The notes beneath the pieces are model-generated. The model did no database searches. It was not told the origin of the DNA and worked only from the letters and a program-made list of their open reading frames with translations. A DNA stretch of 46,547 bases from an uncultured Dorea sp. (GTDB lineage: Bacteria > Bacillota > Clostridia > Lachnospirales > Lachnospiraceae), in the NCBI GenBank assembly GCA_948602995.1, contig CAPEBR010000028.1, positions 1 to 46,547 on the forward strand, written 5' to 3'. Positions 34,771-42,545 of the stretch are shown here, piece after piece. The position numbers and the translations under genes are program-made. Each line of letters opens with the position of its first letter. Position 1 is the first letter of the stretch.

Positions 34771-34824
34771 TTAAGGATTGCTTAAGGATTGCATAAAGAC
34801 ATTTAAGGAATCAGACCTTAAAAT
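34771..34824 (+). promoter_or_regulatory. Tandem direct repeats, probable response-regulator binding sites and promoter
   Basis: TTAAGGATTGC is present twice back to back (34771-34781 and 34782-34792), and a third, weaker version, TTAAGGAATCA, follows at 34803-34813. The phases are 11 and 21 bp, so all lie on one face of the helix. TAAAAT at 34819-34824 is a possible -10. Head-to-tail repeats with one-turn spacing are typical targets of OmpR/PhoB-type regulators. Confidence 0.65.
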
Positions 34825-34852
34825 GAATGTGTAGAAAGAGAGGAGGTTCTGC

Positions 34853-35611
34853 ATGAAAAAAATATTATTAAAAACAAGCAGCCTGAGTAAATCTTTCTCC
34901 ACTGGCGGGGCTCTTCAGCACGTTCTGAAAAACATTGACCTGGAGCTTGCCGAAGGGGACTTCACCGTAATTATGGGCGCCAGTGGGGCAGGAAAATCTA
35001 CACTTTTATATGCACTTTCGGGGATGGACACCCCGTCTCTTGGGACGATTACATTTGGAGGCAGGCTGATCTCAGATTTAAATCAGGATGAACTTGCAGT
35101 CTTCCGCCGTCGGCACTGCGGATTTGTTTTTCAGCAGATTTATCTGATTGACGGAATGTCCGTAATGGACAATATTTTAGCGGCAGGCCTGCTTGTGAGC
35201 AAGGATAAAAGGGCGCTCGTTAAAAGAGCAAAGGAGCTGTTCGCAGCGGTTGGCATTTCCGGCGAAACGCAGAAGAAGTTTCCGACTCAGATCTCCGGCG
35301 GCGAGGCGCAGAGAGCGGGAATTGTCCGGGCGCTGATTAACCAGCCGGAGATTCTGTTTGCGGATGAGCCCACAGGGGCGCTTAACTCCAGGACAGGACT
35401 GGATGTTCTTGATACGCTTACTGCCTTTAACGAGCAGGGGCAGAGTGTGGTGATGGTAACGCATGATATGCGTTCCGCGAGACGGGGGAACCGTGTGCTG
35501 TATTTAAAGGACGGGGTGATTCTGGGGGAATGTAGTTTGGGAAAGTATGTACATGGCGACCATAAAAGGCATGAGAAGCTTTCTGCCTTCCTGTCAGAAA
35601 TGGGGTGGTAA
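34853..35611 (+). CDS. ABC transporter ATPase, MacB/BceA type
   Basis: 252 residues, single ABC domain. Walker A GASGAGKSTLLYALSG (about 40-55), Q-loop FVFQQIYLIDGMSVMDNI, signature ISGGEAQRAGIVRAL, Walker B ILFADEPTGALNS and switch His in VVMVTHDMRSAR. It energises the FtsX-type permease encoded one base downstream. GAGGAGG lies upstream of the ATG. It is preceded by regulator repeats and is likely induced by the two-component system. Transporters of this class move or displace peptide antibiotics or lipoproteins at the membrane. Confidence 0.94.
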   Translation: MKKILLKTSSLSKSFSTGGALQHVLKNIDLELAEGDFTVIMGASGAGKSTLLYALSGMDTPSLGTITFGGRLISDLNQDELAVFRRRHCGFVFQQIYLIDGMSVMDNILAAGLLVSKDKRALVKRAKELFAAVGISGETQKKFPTQISGGEAQRAGIVRALINQPEILFADEPTGALNSRTGLDVLDTLTAFNEQGQSVVMVTHDMRSARRGNRVLYLKDGVILGECSLGKYVHGDHKRHEKLSAFLSEMGW

Positions 35612-35612
35612 T

Positions 35613-37952
35613 ATGGAAAAAGGCTTTCTTCTTGCACGCTCCAATCTGCGTAGGGCCAAAGGTCAGACAGCGGCAATTGTGGTACTGGTTTTCCTTGCTT
35701 CGGCGATGCTGAATCTGTGGCTTATGCTGTCCACTGACTACAGGCAGAATTTCGATCGCTGCCATGACAGGCTTCATGCGGAGCATGTGGCATTTGCAGT
35801 TGACAGGAATGATAGGAGGATGCAGGAATTTTTTGAGGAAACCCTTCGAAATGACAGCCGGACAGAGGGATTTTCCACGGATACTTCCATGCATATGGCA
35901 GGAGTGTTCGGGTACAATGGAGGTGAGATTAATTCGGAGCTTGTTTTCATGGAAAAGGAAACAGCCCTTTCGCGTACAGTGGGAAGGACAGAGATTGTGG
36001 AGGAGGACAGCAGACTTACAAGCGGAGTCTACATGCCTGTCCTGTATAAATCAGAGGAGAATGCCATTGGAAAGTGTATAGAGCTTTCTGTGGGAAACAG
36101 GAAAATCAGCTACACTATATGCGGATTTTTCAATAATGTGATGACCGGCTCCCATAATTGTGGGATGTGCGGAATTCTCCTGACAGAGGATAAATACAGG
36201 GAATTAAAAGAAGCAGGCTGCGCGCCGGAAGCATTGTTCTGCTCTGTCCGGCTAAAGGATAAAAGCGAAAGCCAGGATTATGAGGCAATGCTGAAAAACG
36301 AAGTATCCGCTTATTTTCCAGCTGTGCGGATGGTAAGTACCTCCTATGCCCTTGTGTCACAGTCCCGGTATATCTCGCAGATGATCTGCGCTGGGATTTT
36401 AAGCGCTATGGCGTTTTTGGTGCTTTTGATTGCCCTTGTTGTGATGGCATCCAACATTGTGAATGATATTCAGGAAAATATGAAGAATCTCGGCGCTCTG
36501 AAGGCAATGGGCTATACGAGCCGGCAGCTTGTGTTTTCCCTTCTTCTGCAGTTTCTGGGGCTGTCCTTAATCATTGCGGCGGCAGGCGCCGGGTTCTCCT
36601 ATACTCTGTTCCCGACCCTCAACAGCATGATGATCTCCCAGACTGGAATTCCATATAAGGTGCATTTTCTGCCCGTGCCATTTCTTCTGACGCTGTTGAT
36701 TTTAGGAGGTGCTGTCTTACTTGCAGTATGGTTTTCGTCAGGCAGAATCCGGAAAATCGAGCCAGTCACTGCCCTGAGGCAGGGGGTTCTGACCCACAGC
36801 TTCAAACGAAACCATGTTCCACTGGAGGAGACCAGGTTTCCGCTTCACTTCGCGCTTGCCCTGAAAACTACATTTTCAGGCATAAAGCATAACCTGACGA
36901 TCTGCATTACCATGCTTACCCTTTCACTGGTTGCTGTATTTTCAGGGCTGATGATAGAGAATATGATTGCGGACATGAATCCGTTTCTGAATCTGATTGT
37001 GGGAGAAACTGCGGACAGCTGCATCAATGTCAATCAGGAAGCAGAGGAGGAATTTCTGCAGAAGATGCACTCGGATGAGCGCGTGGAAAAGGTGTATCTC
37101 TACAATACCGTGGAAGTCCGCCATGTGGGCGGCGTCGGGCTTATGGCCACAATCTGCGATGATTTTGGGAAGGTCAATAACCGGAATGTAGTATTTGAGG
37201 GGCGTTTTCCCAAATATGACAATGAGATTGCCATTGCCGCAAAATACGCCCGTGAAAAGGGCTTAGAGCCTGGAAACGAGATCGTGCTGACGGCAGAAGG
37301 AAAGCAGGCAGAATATATCATCACAGGATTTACACAAGTGACAAATAATCTCGGCAAGGACTGCCTTCTTACAAGGCAGGGCTACGAGCGGCTGGGCAGA
37401 TTAACGAATGCAGGATACTATCTGAATCTTTCGGAGGACAGTGATATCGACCAGTTTCATGCAGAAGTAAAGCAGCTGTTTGGGTCAGACGTCAATATAA
37501 CGATCAATATTAATGAAATACTGGAGGGATCAACGGCGGTTTATGTTTCACTAATGAAGGCGATTGTGATCCTGGTACTTGTGCTGAGTATGGTGGTGAT
37601 TGTATTTGTACTATATCTGCTTGTGCGCACGATGCTAGGCAATAAAAAGAGAGATTATGGAATCTTAAAAGCCCTTGGCTTTACAACAGGAGAGCTGATC
37701 CTGCAGACGGCACTGTCCTTTATGCCGGCGGTTGCCATTTCCACTATAATAGGAATCAGTGTCTGCAGCTTTGTAATCAATCCACTGACAGCCGTATTTA
37801 TGAGCGGCATCGGGATTGTGAAGTGTACATTTACCGTGCCGGCTGGTTTTAATATCCTTGCGGGGGTGGGGATGATACTCTTTGCCTTTGGAGTTTCCTG
37901 CCTGATGTCCCTTAAGATCAGGAAGACGCAGCCTGTTGGGCTTCTGATGTAA
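35613..37952 (+). CDS. FtsX-domain ABC transporter permease
   Basis: 779 residues from ATG 35613, one base after the ATPase stop; the in-frame ATG at 35547 lies inside the ATPase gene. An N-terminal helix (AAIVVLVFLASAMLNLWLML) is followed by an extracellular domain, then a first FtsX core (about 250-390; ISQMICAGILSAMAFLVLLI, ENMKNLGALKAMGYTSRQLV). After a second helix near 430 comes a further extracellular domain, and a second FtsX core ends the protein (VLVLSMVVIVFVLYLLVRTM, KKRDYGILKALGFTTGELIL). This duplicated layout is that of MacB-like peptide or lipid transporters of Firmicutes. It converges with the restriction-modification remnant, with a partial palindromic repeat between. Confidence 0.92.
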   Translation: MEKGFLLARSNLRRAKGQTAAIVVLVFLASAMLNLWLMLSTDYRQNFDRCHDRLHAEHVAFAVDRNDRRMQEFFEETLRNDSRTEGFSTDTSMHMAGVFGYNGGEINSELVFMEKETALSRTVGRTEIVEEDSRLTSGVYMPVLYKSEENAIGKCIELSVGNRKISYTICGFFNNVMTGSHNCGMCGILLTEDKYRELKEAGCAPEALFCSVRLKDKSESQDYEAMLKNEVSAYFPAVRMVSTSYALVSQSRYISQMICAGILSAMAFLVLLIALVVMASNIVNDIQENMKNLGALKAMGYTSRQLVFSLLLQFLGLSLIIAAAGAGFSYTLFPTLNSMMISQTGIPYKVHFLPVPFLLTLLILGGAVLLAVWFSSGRIRKIEPVTALRQGVLTHSFKRNHVPLEETRFPLHFALALKTTFSGIKHNLTICITMLTLSLVAVFSGLMIENMIADMNPFLNLIVGETADSCINVNQEAEEEFLQKMHSDERVEKVYLYNTVEVRHVGGVGLMATICDDFGKVNNRNVVFEGRFPKYDNEIAIAAKYAREKGLEPGNEIVLTAEGKQAEYIITGFTQVTNNLGKDCLLTRQGYERLGRLTNAGYYLNLSEDSDIDQFHAEVKQLFGSDVNITININEILEGSTAVYVSLMKAIVILVLVLSMVVIVFVLYLLVRTMLGNKKRDYGILKALGFTTGELILQTALSFMPAVAISTIIGISVCSFVINPLTAVFMSGIGIVKCTFTVPAGFNILAGVGMILFAFGVSCLMSLKIRKTQPVGLLM

Positions 37953-37961
37953 TCAGTTGTG

Positions 37962-37980
37962 AAAAATGCCCCGTCCCCAA
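37962..37980. repeat. Half copy of the palindromic repeat
   Basis: AAAAATGCCCCGTCCCCAA (37962-37980) is the right half only. The sequence just before it, ATCAGTTGTG, matches the outside flank of copy 7 (ATCAGTTG before the G-run), so the left arm appears to have been deleted internally, with the flank kept. Confidence 0.85.
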
Positions 37981-37984
37981 TTTG

Positions 37985-38883
37985 TTAAATCCTGTCACTA
38001 TATGACAGAGATTTTACATAATTTTCCATATATATAAAATCTGGCATGCCATCCTTTTGGCTTGGAAGCTTTATGTTAGTTTCCTTCATTTTTTCTATGG
38101 AAATTGTTCTTCCGTAAGAATATTTTATCGTCTCTAAATCCAGAACTGTACTGATAAAAAGGTAAACTGGAATTTCCTGTTTTTCCTTTAAAGTCAGGCT
38201 AAAGGCATTATCTGCTATAAAAAAATCTGAATTTTGGACAAATGTTTTCCCGGCATTTCCTACTCTCGCAAGGGATAATGCAGGAGCCCTATGTAGTTCG
38301 AATCCCATTTCTGTTATATTTTCTGATAAATAACAGAATACACCATTATTTTCAGAAGAACCGTTTATGCAGGGAATATCCCCTGCATAGACACTCTTAT
38401 TTTCCAGGGAAAGTGTTTTTCCCCTTTTTACAAAAAACAATTGCTCTACAGTAACATCCAGTAAAACGTATCCACTTTCATATTCTGGGTTGATGTTCCG
38501 CTTACAGCAATGGCAATTACATTGTATTCTTCCTTTAGAAACTTGGCATAATACAGAACTCCGTCTACCGAGAACATGCTTGGTTTATTTAAATCTTTAC
38601 TGCAGTGTTTTTTTGCACTATTCTTGCATTCAACAACTATAATTGTATGAATATCATCATCAAAGGTTATCACATACTCTGGTCTGGCTTTCCCCTTTCC
38701 ACCCTGTGAATAATCTTCCAGTCTGCATTCTTTTGGTTTTCCGCCTGCCTGTTTAAGCAGCTTTTCGATTTTATCTACATCAGAAACATCGCCCTGGGGG
38801 AAAACATAGCCAAATGGATTCTTTCCAATGGTGCATTTCATTTCTTTCAGTGTAAGTCTCTCTGTGTACTGCTCTGTTGGCAT
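37985..38883 (-). pseudogene. Internally deleted restriction-modification enzyme gene
   Basis: Two minus-strand reading frames belong to one former gene. From ATG 38883 (AAAGGAG upstream) the first gives MPTEQYTERLTLKE and a PD-(D/E)XK-type start: PEYVITFDDDIHTIIVVECK, VDGVLYYAKFLKEEYNVIAI. It ends in a stop at 38446. In another frame, just upstream of 38440, DVTVEQLFFVKRGKTLSLEN opens a specificity domain (IPCINGSSENNG, FELHRAPALSLARVGNAGKT, FFIADNAFSLTLKEK, YSYGRTISIEKMKET) ending at 37985. In intact relatives the N-6 methyltransferase domain of several hundred residues lies between them; it is gone, and the join near 38460 is out of frame. The nuclease start and the recognition end remain, so no functional enzyme is expected. 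Confidence 0.8.
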
Positions 38884-39019
38884 TTTGTGCATCTCCTTTT
38901 AATTTCCGCTCTATTAATATTTGTTATACACACCTACATTATAGCACAAGAAAATGCAGATATCTAGAGAAAATCCGAATATTTGTTCGAGATATTTTGT
39001 GGCTCTTGTAGCAGAATCT

Positions 39020-39051
39020 GGGACGGGGCATTTTTAAAAATGCCCCGTCCC
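39020..39051. repeat. Palindromic repeat, copy 7 (32 bp perfect)
   Basis: Half-site GGGACGGGGCATTTTT, dyad between 39035 and 39036; the right arm keeps a fourth outer C that is unpaired on the left. It supplies the last codons and the stop of the minus-strand anti-sigma gene. Number 6 in order is the half copy at 37962. Confidence 0.95.
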
Positions 39052-40182
39052 CAACTGATATGCTTCATACGTCACGCTGTCGTCCTCGTTTCGTGTAAAC
39101 ATATGAATGACAGAATCTGCCATCGTCCCGTCGCCGGTTACGCACTGCATGGTGGGTCTGCCGGTTTCCAGGCCGGCTGCATAGACTGTGCCCTCTGTTT
39201 TGTCGTATTGGAATGAAGTCATTCCTTCTTTGTCCATCTGAAGTGTCTGTCGGCTATCCTCAAGAAGTGCTGCATGCTCTGTAAGGAATGCAATTGGATC
39301 TTCTGATTTTTTAAGGTCAGAGAGGAATTCCTCAAGTTCCTTTTCCTCAGGCATCGGTTCCTCGTTGTTTTCTTTATCTTGATTCTTGTGGGACATGAGC
39401 TTTTTGATATATGCATCTGCCGCTGTCTCGTCTGCTTTTGACTGGTCAAGGGGCAGGTCAAATAATGCGCTTGTGCCGGTATATTCTTCGTTTTTCTTAT
39501 ATGAACCTGTTTTTTCGTCCATGGAAAAGGCGGAGGTTTCGTTTCCGAAGCTGTCTACTACGCCGATCTGTACGCCTCTTGCTGCGAAGATTTCGAGATT
39601 ATCGCATTCTAGCAGCTCGTAGAGGACATTGTCTTTTATAAACCAGTGGAGGCCGGCGTCCAGAGTGCCGTTATTTGCGGTCATGAAGTCAACGCCGTTT
39701 ATAAGGGGGGAAATGCACTTGCTGTCTTCGCCTATATCGCCTCCGTCTTTCCGGGAGACTGCCACGGCCGCGTAGGTCTGTTTGTCATCGAGGGAGCCGG
39801 TCTGTTCTGTATCTACGCATGGGGACAGTCCTGCGCCGGATACGAGCCCGAGCAGTGTGATATCAAGGCCGCCGCTTGACTGGGTTTCATTTACGGGGAT
39901 TGCCCCGTCGCTTTGGAATGCCTGCTCCAGGGCCTGGTTATCGGATACCTCCTTTGCAATCTGTGCAGGGCTTAAGTAGCGGTATGCCGCGTAGGCAGAT
40001 ACACCGCCGACTGCCACGATACATGCCATCACTGCTGCAGCTGCTGTCTTTGTAAATCTGAAATGTTTCATAATGATTACCTCCTTGGAATGTCTTTCTA
40101 GTATCCGGCGATTCAGTTCGGGATCCGGTTCGTGCACCGGCGCGAGAGAGGCATATAGCATTTTCTCTAAGTTCTTATTCAT
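39034..40182 (-). CDS. Anti-sigma factor-like membrane protein
   Basis: 382 residues. A cytoplasmic N-terminus of ~40 residues (NLEKMLYASLAPVHEPDPEL, NRRILERHSKE) is followed by one membrane helix (TKTAAAAVMACIVAVGGVSA, about 44-66) and a ~310-residue external domain with KNEEYTGTSALFDLPLDQS and a Glu-rich stretch near 275. The gene overlaps the sigma-factor stop by eight bases (ATGAATAA), so the two are translationally coupled: the cytoplasmic part should bind the ECF sigma factor until an outside signal arrives. The protein ends YQLGTGHF, with LGTGHF and the TAA supplied by palindromic repeat copy 7, exactly as in the unrelated Sel1 gene at 4175. The native C-terminus may therefore have been replaced. 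Confidence 0.82.
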   Translation of the reverse strand: MNKNLEKMLYASLAPVHEPDPELNRRILERHSKEVIIMKHFRFTKTAAAAVMACIVAVGGVSAYAAYRYLSPAQIAKEVSDNQALEQAFQSDGAIPVNETQSSGGLDITLLGLVSGAGLSPCVDTEQTGSLDDKQTYAAVAVSRKDGGDIGEDSKCISPLINGVDFMTANNGTLDAGLHWFIKDNVLYELLECDNLEIFAARGVQIGVVDSFGNETSAFSMDEKTGSYKKNEEYTGTSALFDLPLDQSKADETAADAYIKKLMSHKNQDKENNEEPMPEEKELEEFLSDLKKSEDPIAFLTEHAALLEDSRQTLQMDKEGMTSFQYDKTEGTVYAAGLETGRPTMQCVTGDGTMADSVIHMFTRNEDDSVTYEAYQLGTGHF

Positions 40183-40708
40183 TGAAATAACCCTCCAATT
40201 CTGATTCCAGGCGCTTTCTTGCGGTATCCAGCCTGCTTTTTACGGTGCCCTGCGGGATCTGCATCACAGCGGAGACCTCGGCGATGGACATTTCTTCCAT
40301 ATAATAGAGCAGAACTGGGATTCGGTATTTTTCATCCAGCCTGGAAACGGCTTTCCTGACCATCAGCCGCTGCTCCTTTTCCAGGTAGTCTGACAGAGTG
40401 TCTGAATCTGCGCAGGAAGGGGCGCTTAGATTATTAAGGGTATCTTCTGCCAGTTCCTTTATGGGAGCAATCCGTTGCCGCCACGCTATTTTCCGTTTCC
40501 GGTTCTTCCAGAGTCTGAGGGAGACAGACAGGAAATAGCTCCGGGGATTCCCGTCAGTATTTAACCGGGCTGTCTGCTCCGTGGCCGTCAGGAAGGTGTC
40601 CTGGTACAGTTCTTCCGCCGCTATTTTATTTCCAGTCAGATGCAGACAGAAGGAATAGATTTCTTTACCGTATAGAGCAATTGCCTGCTCAAGTTCCTGA
40701 ATCGTCAT
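40175..40708 (-). CDS. ECF sigma factor
   Basis: 177 residues from ATG 40708, preceded by GGGAG; an in-frame start 120 bases upstream adds an unrelated basic leader and is rejected. Region 2 is near residues 10-75 (YGKEIYSFCLHLTGNKIAAE, ELYQDTFLTATEQ, NPRSYFLSVSLRLWKNRKRK). Region 4 is near 115-170 (AVSRLDEKYRIPVLLYYMEE, MSIAEVSAVMQIPQGTVKSR, LDTARKRLESEL). It directs RNA polymerase to stress-type promoters and is held by the membrane partner encoded next. Upstream at 40734-40799 are three TGTACA palindromes that could be control sites. Confidence 0.92.
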   Translation of the reverse strand: MTIQELEQAIALYGKEIYSFCLHLTGNKIAAEELYQDTFLTATEQTARLNTDGNPRSYFLSVSLRLWKNRKRKIAWRQRIAPIKELAEDTLNNLSAPSCADSDTLSDYLEKEQRLMVRKAVSRLDEKYRIPVLLYYMEEMSIAEVSAVMQIPQGTVKSRLDTARKRLESELEGYFNE

Positions 40709-40733
40709 ATATCTAATACTCCCTTGTTTTAGT

Positions 40734-40799
40734 CGTGTACACGTCCGGGGATTGCTATGATATTTCCCCTTCAGCTGTACATTGTAATAACTTTGTACA
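40734..40799. promoter_or_regulatory. Three TGTACA palindromes upstream of the ECF sigma gene
   Basis: CGTGTACACG (40734-40743), TGTACA (40776-40781) and TGTACA (40794-40799) lie within 70 bases before the sigma gene. The last two are spaced 18 bp. Possible operator sites; no classical promoter is assigned. Confidence 0.3.
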
Positions 40800-40906
40800 T
40801 GGTTCGCAAAATTAGATTTTTTTTTCATATTTACTTCATTATAGCTGTTTCGGGAGGAAATAATATTTTTTGCAACGAATATTTCTTAATATTTTCCAAA
40901 AAAGTA

Positions 40907-40934
40907 TTGACATTATGAAATTTTATTTTATAAT
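40907..40934 (+). promoter_or_regulatory. Sigma-A promoter of the CUT1 sugar operon
   Basis: TTGACA (40907-40912), a 16-base spacer and TATAAT (40929-40934). It gives a leader of about 135 bases. A further TTGACA at 40983 has no well-spaced consensus -10. Confidence 0.8.
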
Positions 40935-40955
40935 AGAAATATGCAAATAGCATAA

Positions 40956-41037
40956 GCGAACAAGGAAAAAGCTGATTGATAATTGACAGTCTGAACAAAA
41001 ACACATACATATAATGCTTGGAAGACAAATTGTTCGC
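40956..41037 (+). promoter_or_regulatory. Leader inverted repeat of the CUT1 sugar operon
   Basis: GCGAACAA (40956-40963) and TTGTTCGC (41030-41037) are perfect 8-bp inverted arms, 66 bases apart, within the untranslated leader. They could close a long-range stem in the mRNA or be separate protein sites. The operon's ribosome binding site (AAGGAGG) follows. Confidence 0.4.
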
Positions 41038-41076
41038 GAAATGCTGAAAAAAAATTTTATTTAAGGAGGAAGAATT

Positions 41077-42399
41077 ATGAAATTCAAAACAGTAGCAAAG
41101 AAAATGCTTTCTGCAGCTTTGGCAGGCGCGATGGTATTATCACTGGCAGCATGCGGTGGCGGTGGTTCATCTGACGGCGGCAGCGGGGCAAAGGATGATG
41201 CGAAGAGTGAATCCGGAAGCGGAAGCGGTGGCGATGGCGTAACTCTGAAGTTCCAGCAGTGGTGGGGCGCAGAGCTTCCGGAAGGGTATCTGGATGAGAT
41301 CGTTGCGAACTACGAGAAGGAGACTGGCGTTAAGGTTGAACTCCTGACCGCGCCATGGGCTGATACGAAGACAGCCATTACTGCAGGCGCGACCAACGGA
41401 ACCATCGCAGACATCATCAGTGTTGACGGTGCATGGCTTTCCGAGTTTGTTGACATGGGCATTCTGGCAGATGTAGAAGCAGCTGGTTTTGATTCATCAC
41501 TGGCAAGTGATGTATGGGAAGTAGAAGGAAAGAAATACGTAGTTCCGGTTAATAATTTTGCATATCCAATGTATGCGAATATGGACATCCTTAAGGATTC
41601 AGGGGTTGAAGCAGTTCCTACAACATGGACTGAGTTAAAGGATGCATGTAAGAAGATTACGGCAAAGGGACACTCCGCATTTGCACTCAACCTTGGAACT
41701 ACCAATGCAAATGGTATTCAGAACGTATTTGGCGGAACAGGCTGGGCTTCAGGCATCAAACTGAAAGACGACAGTGGTGCATACAAGACAGATGGAAATG
41801 CAGAACTTAAGGAGCTGGCAGAGTTATTCAAGCAGCTGTATGATGATGGTTCTTTATATCCGGGTATGAGCACTCTTGAGGAATCTGAGATGACAAGTAA
41901 CTTCGCGGCAGGAAACTGTGCATTTACACTGGCATCAGCAGCTACCATGAGCCAGTTTACAGATGTGAACTTCCAGGCTGTTACAGTTCCGTCAAAGGAC
42001 GGCTACACAGATAAGAAGGGTATTTGCTACGCAAGCTGGGCAGTTGGTATCTCAGAGGCGAGTGAGAACAAGGAAGAGGCAGCGAAGTTCGTGAACTACC
42101 TCCTTGGCGGTATTGACGGAAAAGACGGTTCCGTTGCAGCAGGACTTGCAGCGACTATGTCCGCATTCCCGAACAGCACGGTTGCAGAGCCGGATTACAG
42201 CTCCGCTCCTGAGCAGTTCCAGTCATTCTATGAGCTGTATAAGGAAGGTTATGTAATCAACGAATACATTGGACTGCCGAATGCATCTGACGTTATGACC
42301 TCTATGACAAATGACCTGGTATTATACCTGGAAGGCGACCTGGAGTGTGACGCAATGCTGAAGAACTGGCAGGGCTATCTTGACGAAGCCGGAAAGTAG
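41077..42399 (+). CDS. CUT1-family extracellular sugar-binding lipoprotein
   Basis: 440 residues. Lipoprotein signal with lipobox SLAAC, Cys at 26, then a Gly/Ser-rich tether (residues 27-52), then a type-1 solute-binding domain: TLKFQQWWGAELPEGYLDEI, YEKETGVKVELLTAPWADTK, NGTIADIISVDGAWLSEFVD, NNFAYPMYANMDILKDSGVE, WAVGISEASENKEEAAKFVN. It binds a mono- or oligosaccharide outside the cell. AAGGAGG upstream of the ATG. A terminator-like hairpin after the gene (42437-42470) would let this gene be made in excess over the permeases. No ATPase gene is in the operon, so a shared MsmK-type ATPase is expected elsewhere. Confidence 0.94.
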   Translation: MKFKTVAKKMLSAALAGAMVLSLAACGGGGSSDGGSGAKDDAKSESGSGSGGDGVTLKFQQWWGAELPEGYLDEIVANYEKETGVKVELLTAPWADTKTAITAGATNGTIADIISVDGAWLSEFVDMGILADVEAAGFDSSLASDVWEVEGKKYVVPVNNFAYPMYANMDILKDSGVEAVPTTWTELKDACKKITAKGHSAFALNLGTTNANGIQNVFGGTGWASGIKLKDDSGAYKTDGNAELKELAELFKQLYDDGSLYPGMSTLEESEMTSNFAAGNCAFTLASAATMSQFTDVNFQAVTVPSKDGYTDKKGICYASWAVGISEASENKEEAAKFVNYLLGGIDGKDGSVAAGLAATMSAFPNSTVAEPDYSSAPEQFQSFYELYKEGYVINEYIGLPNASDVMTSMTNDLVLYLEGDLECDAMLKNWQGYLDEAGK

Positions 42400-42436
42400 A
42401 TCTGGCAGTCCGCAGCTAGAAGCGGGCTTGTTTCAG

Positions 42437-42470
42437 AAAAGGGGAGCAGGACTTCAGGCTCCCTTTTTTT
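42437..42470 (+). terminator. Intrinsic (probably partial) terminator inside the sugar operon
   Basis: Stem GGGAGC (42442-42447) and GCTCCC (42458-42463), 10-base loop, flanked by AAAA before and seven T after. It lies between the binding-protein gene and the first permease, a usual place for attenuating the distal genes. Confidence 0.85.
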
Positions 42471-42545
42471 AAAAGCGGATAAGGGGTCCGCTGCCGGATG
42501 AGGAGTGAGCGGCAGCAGACATTCTTAAGCAAGGAGGGATTGGAT

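Noticed and set aside
4005..39051. Palindromic repeats as a CRISPR array
   Set aside because: Copies are kilobases apart with genes between them, are fully palindromic and have no spacer structure or cas genes.
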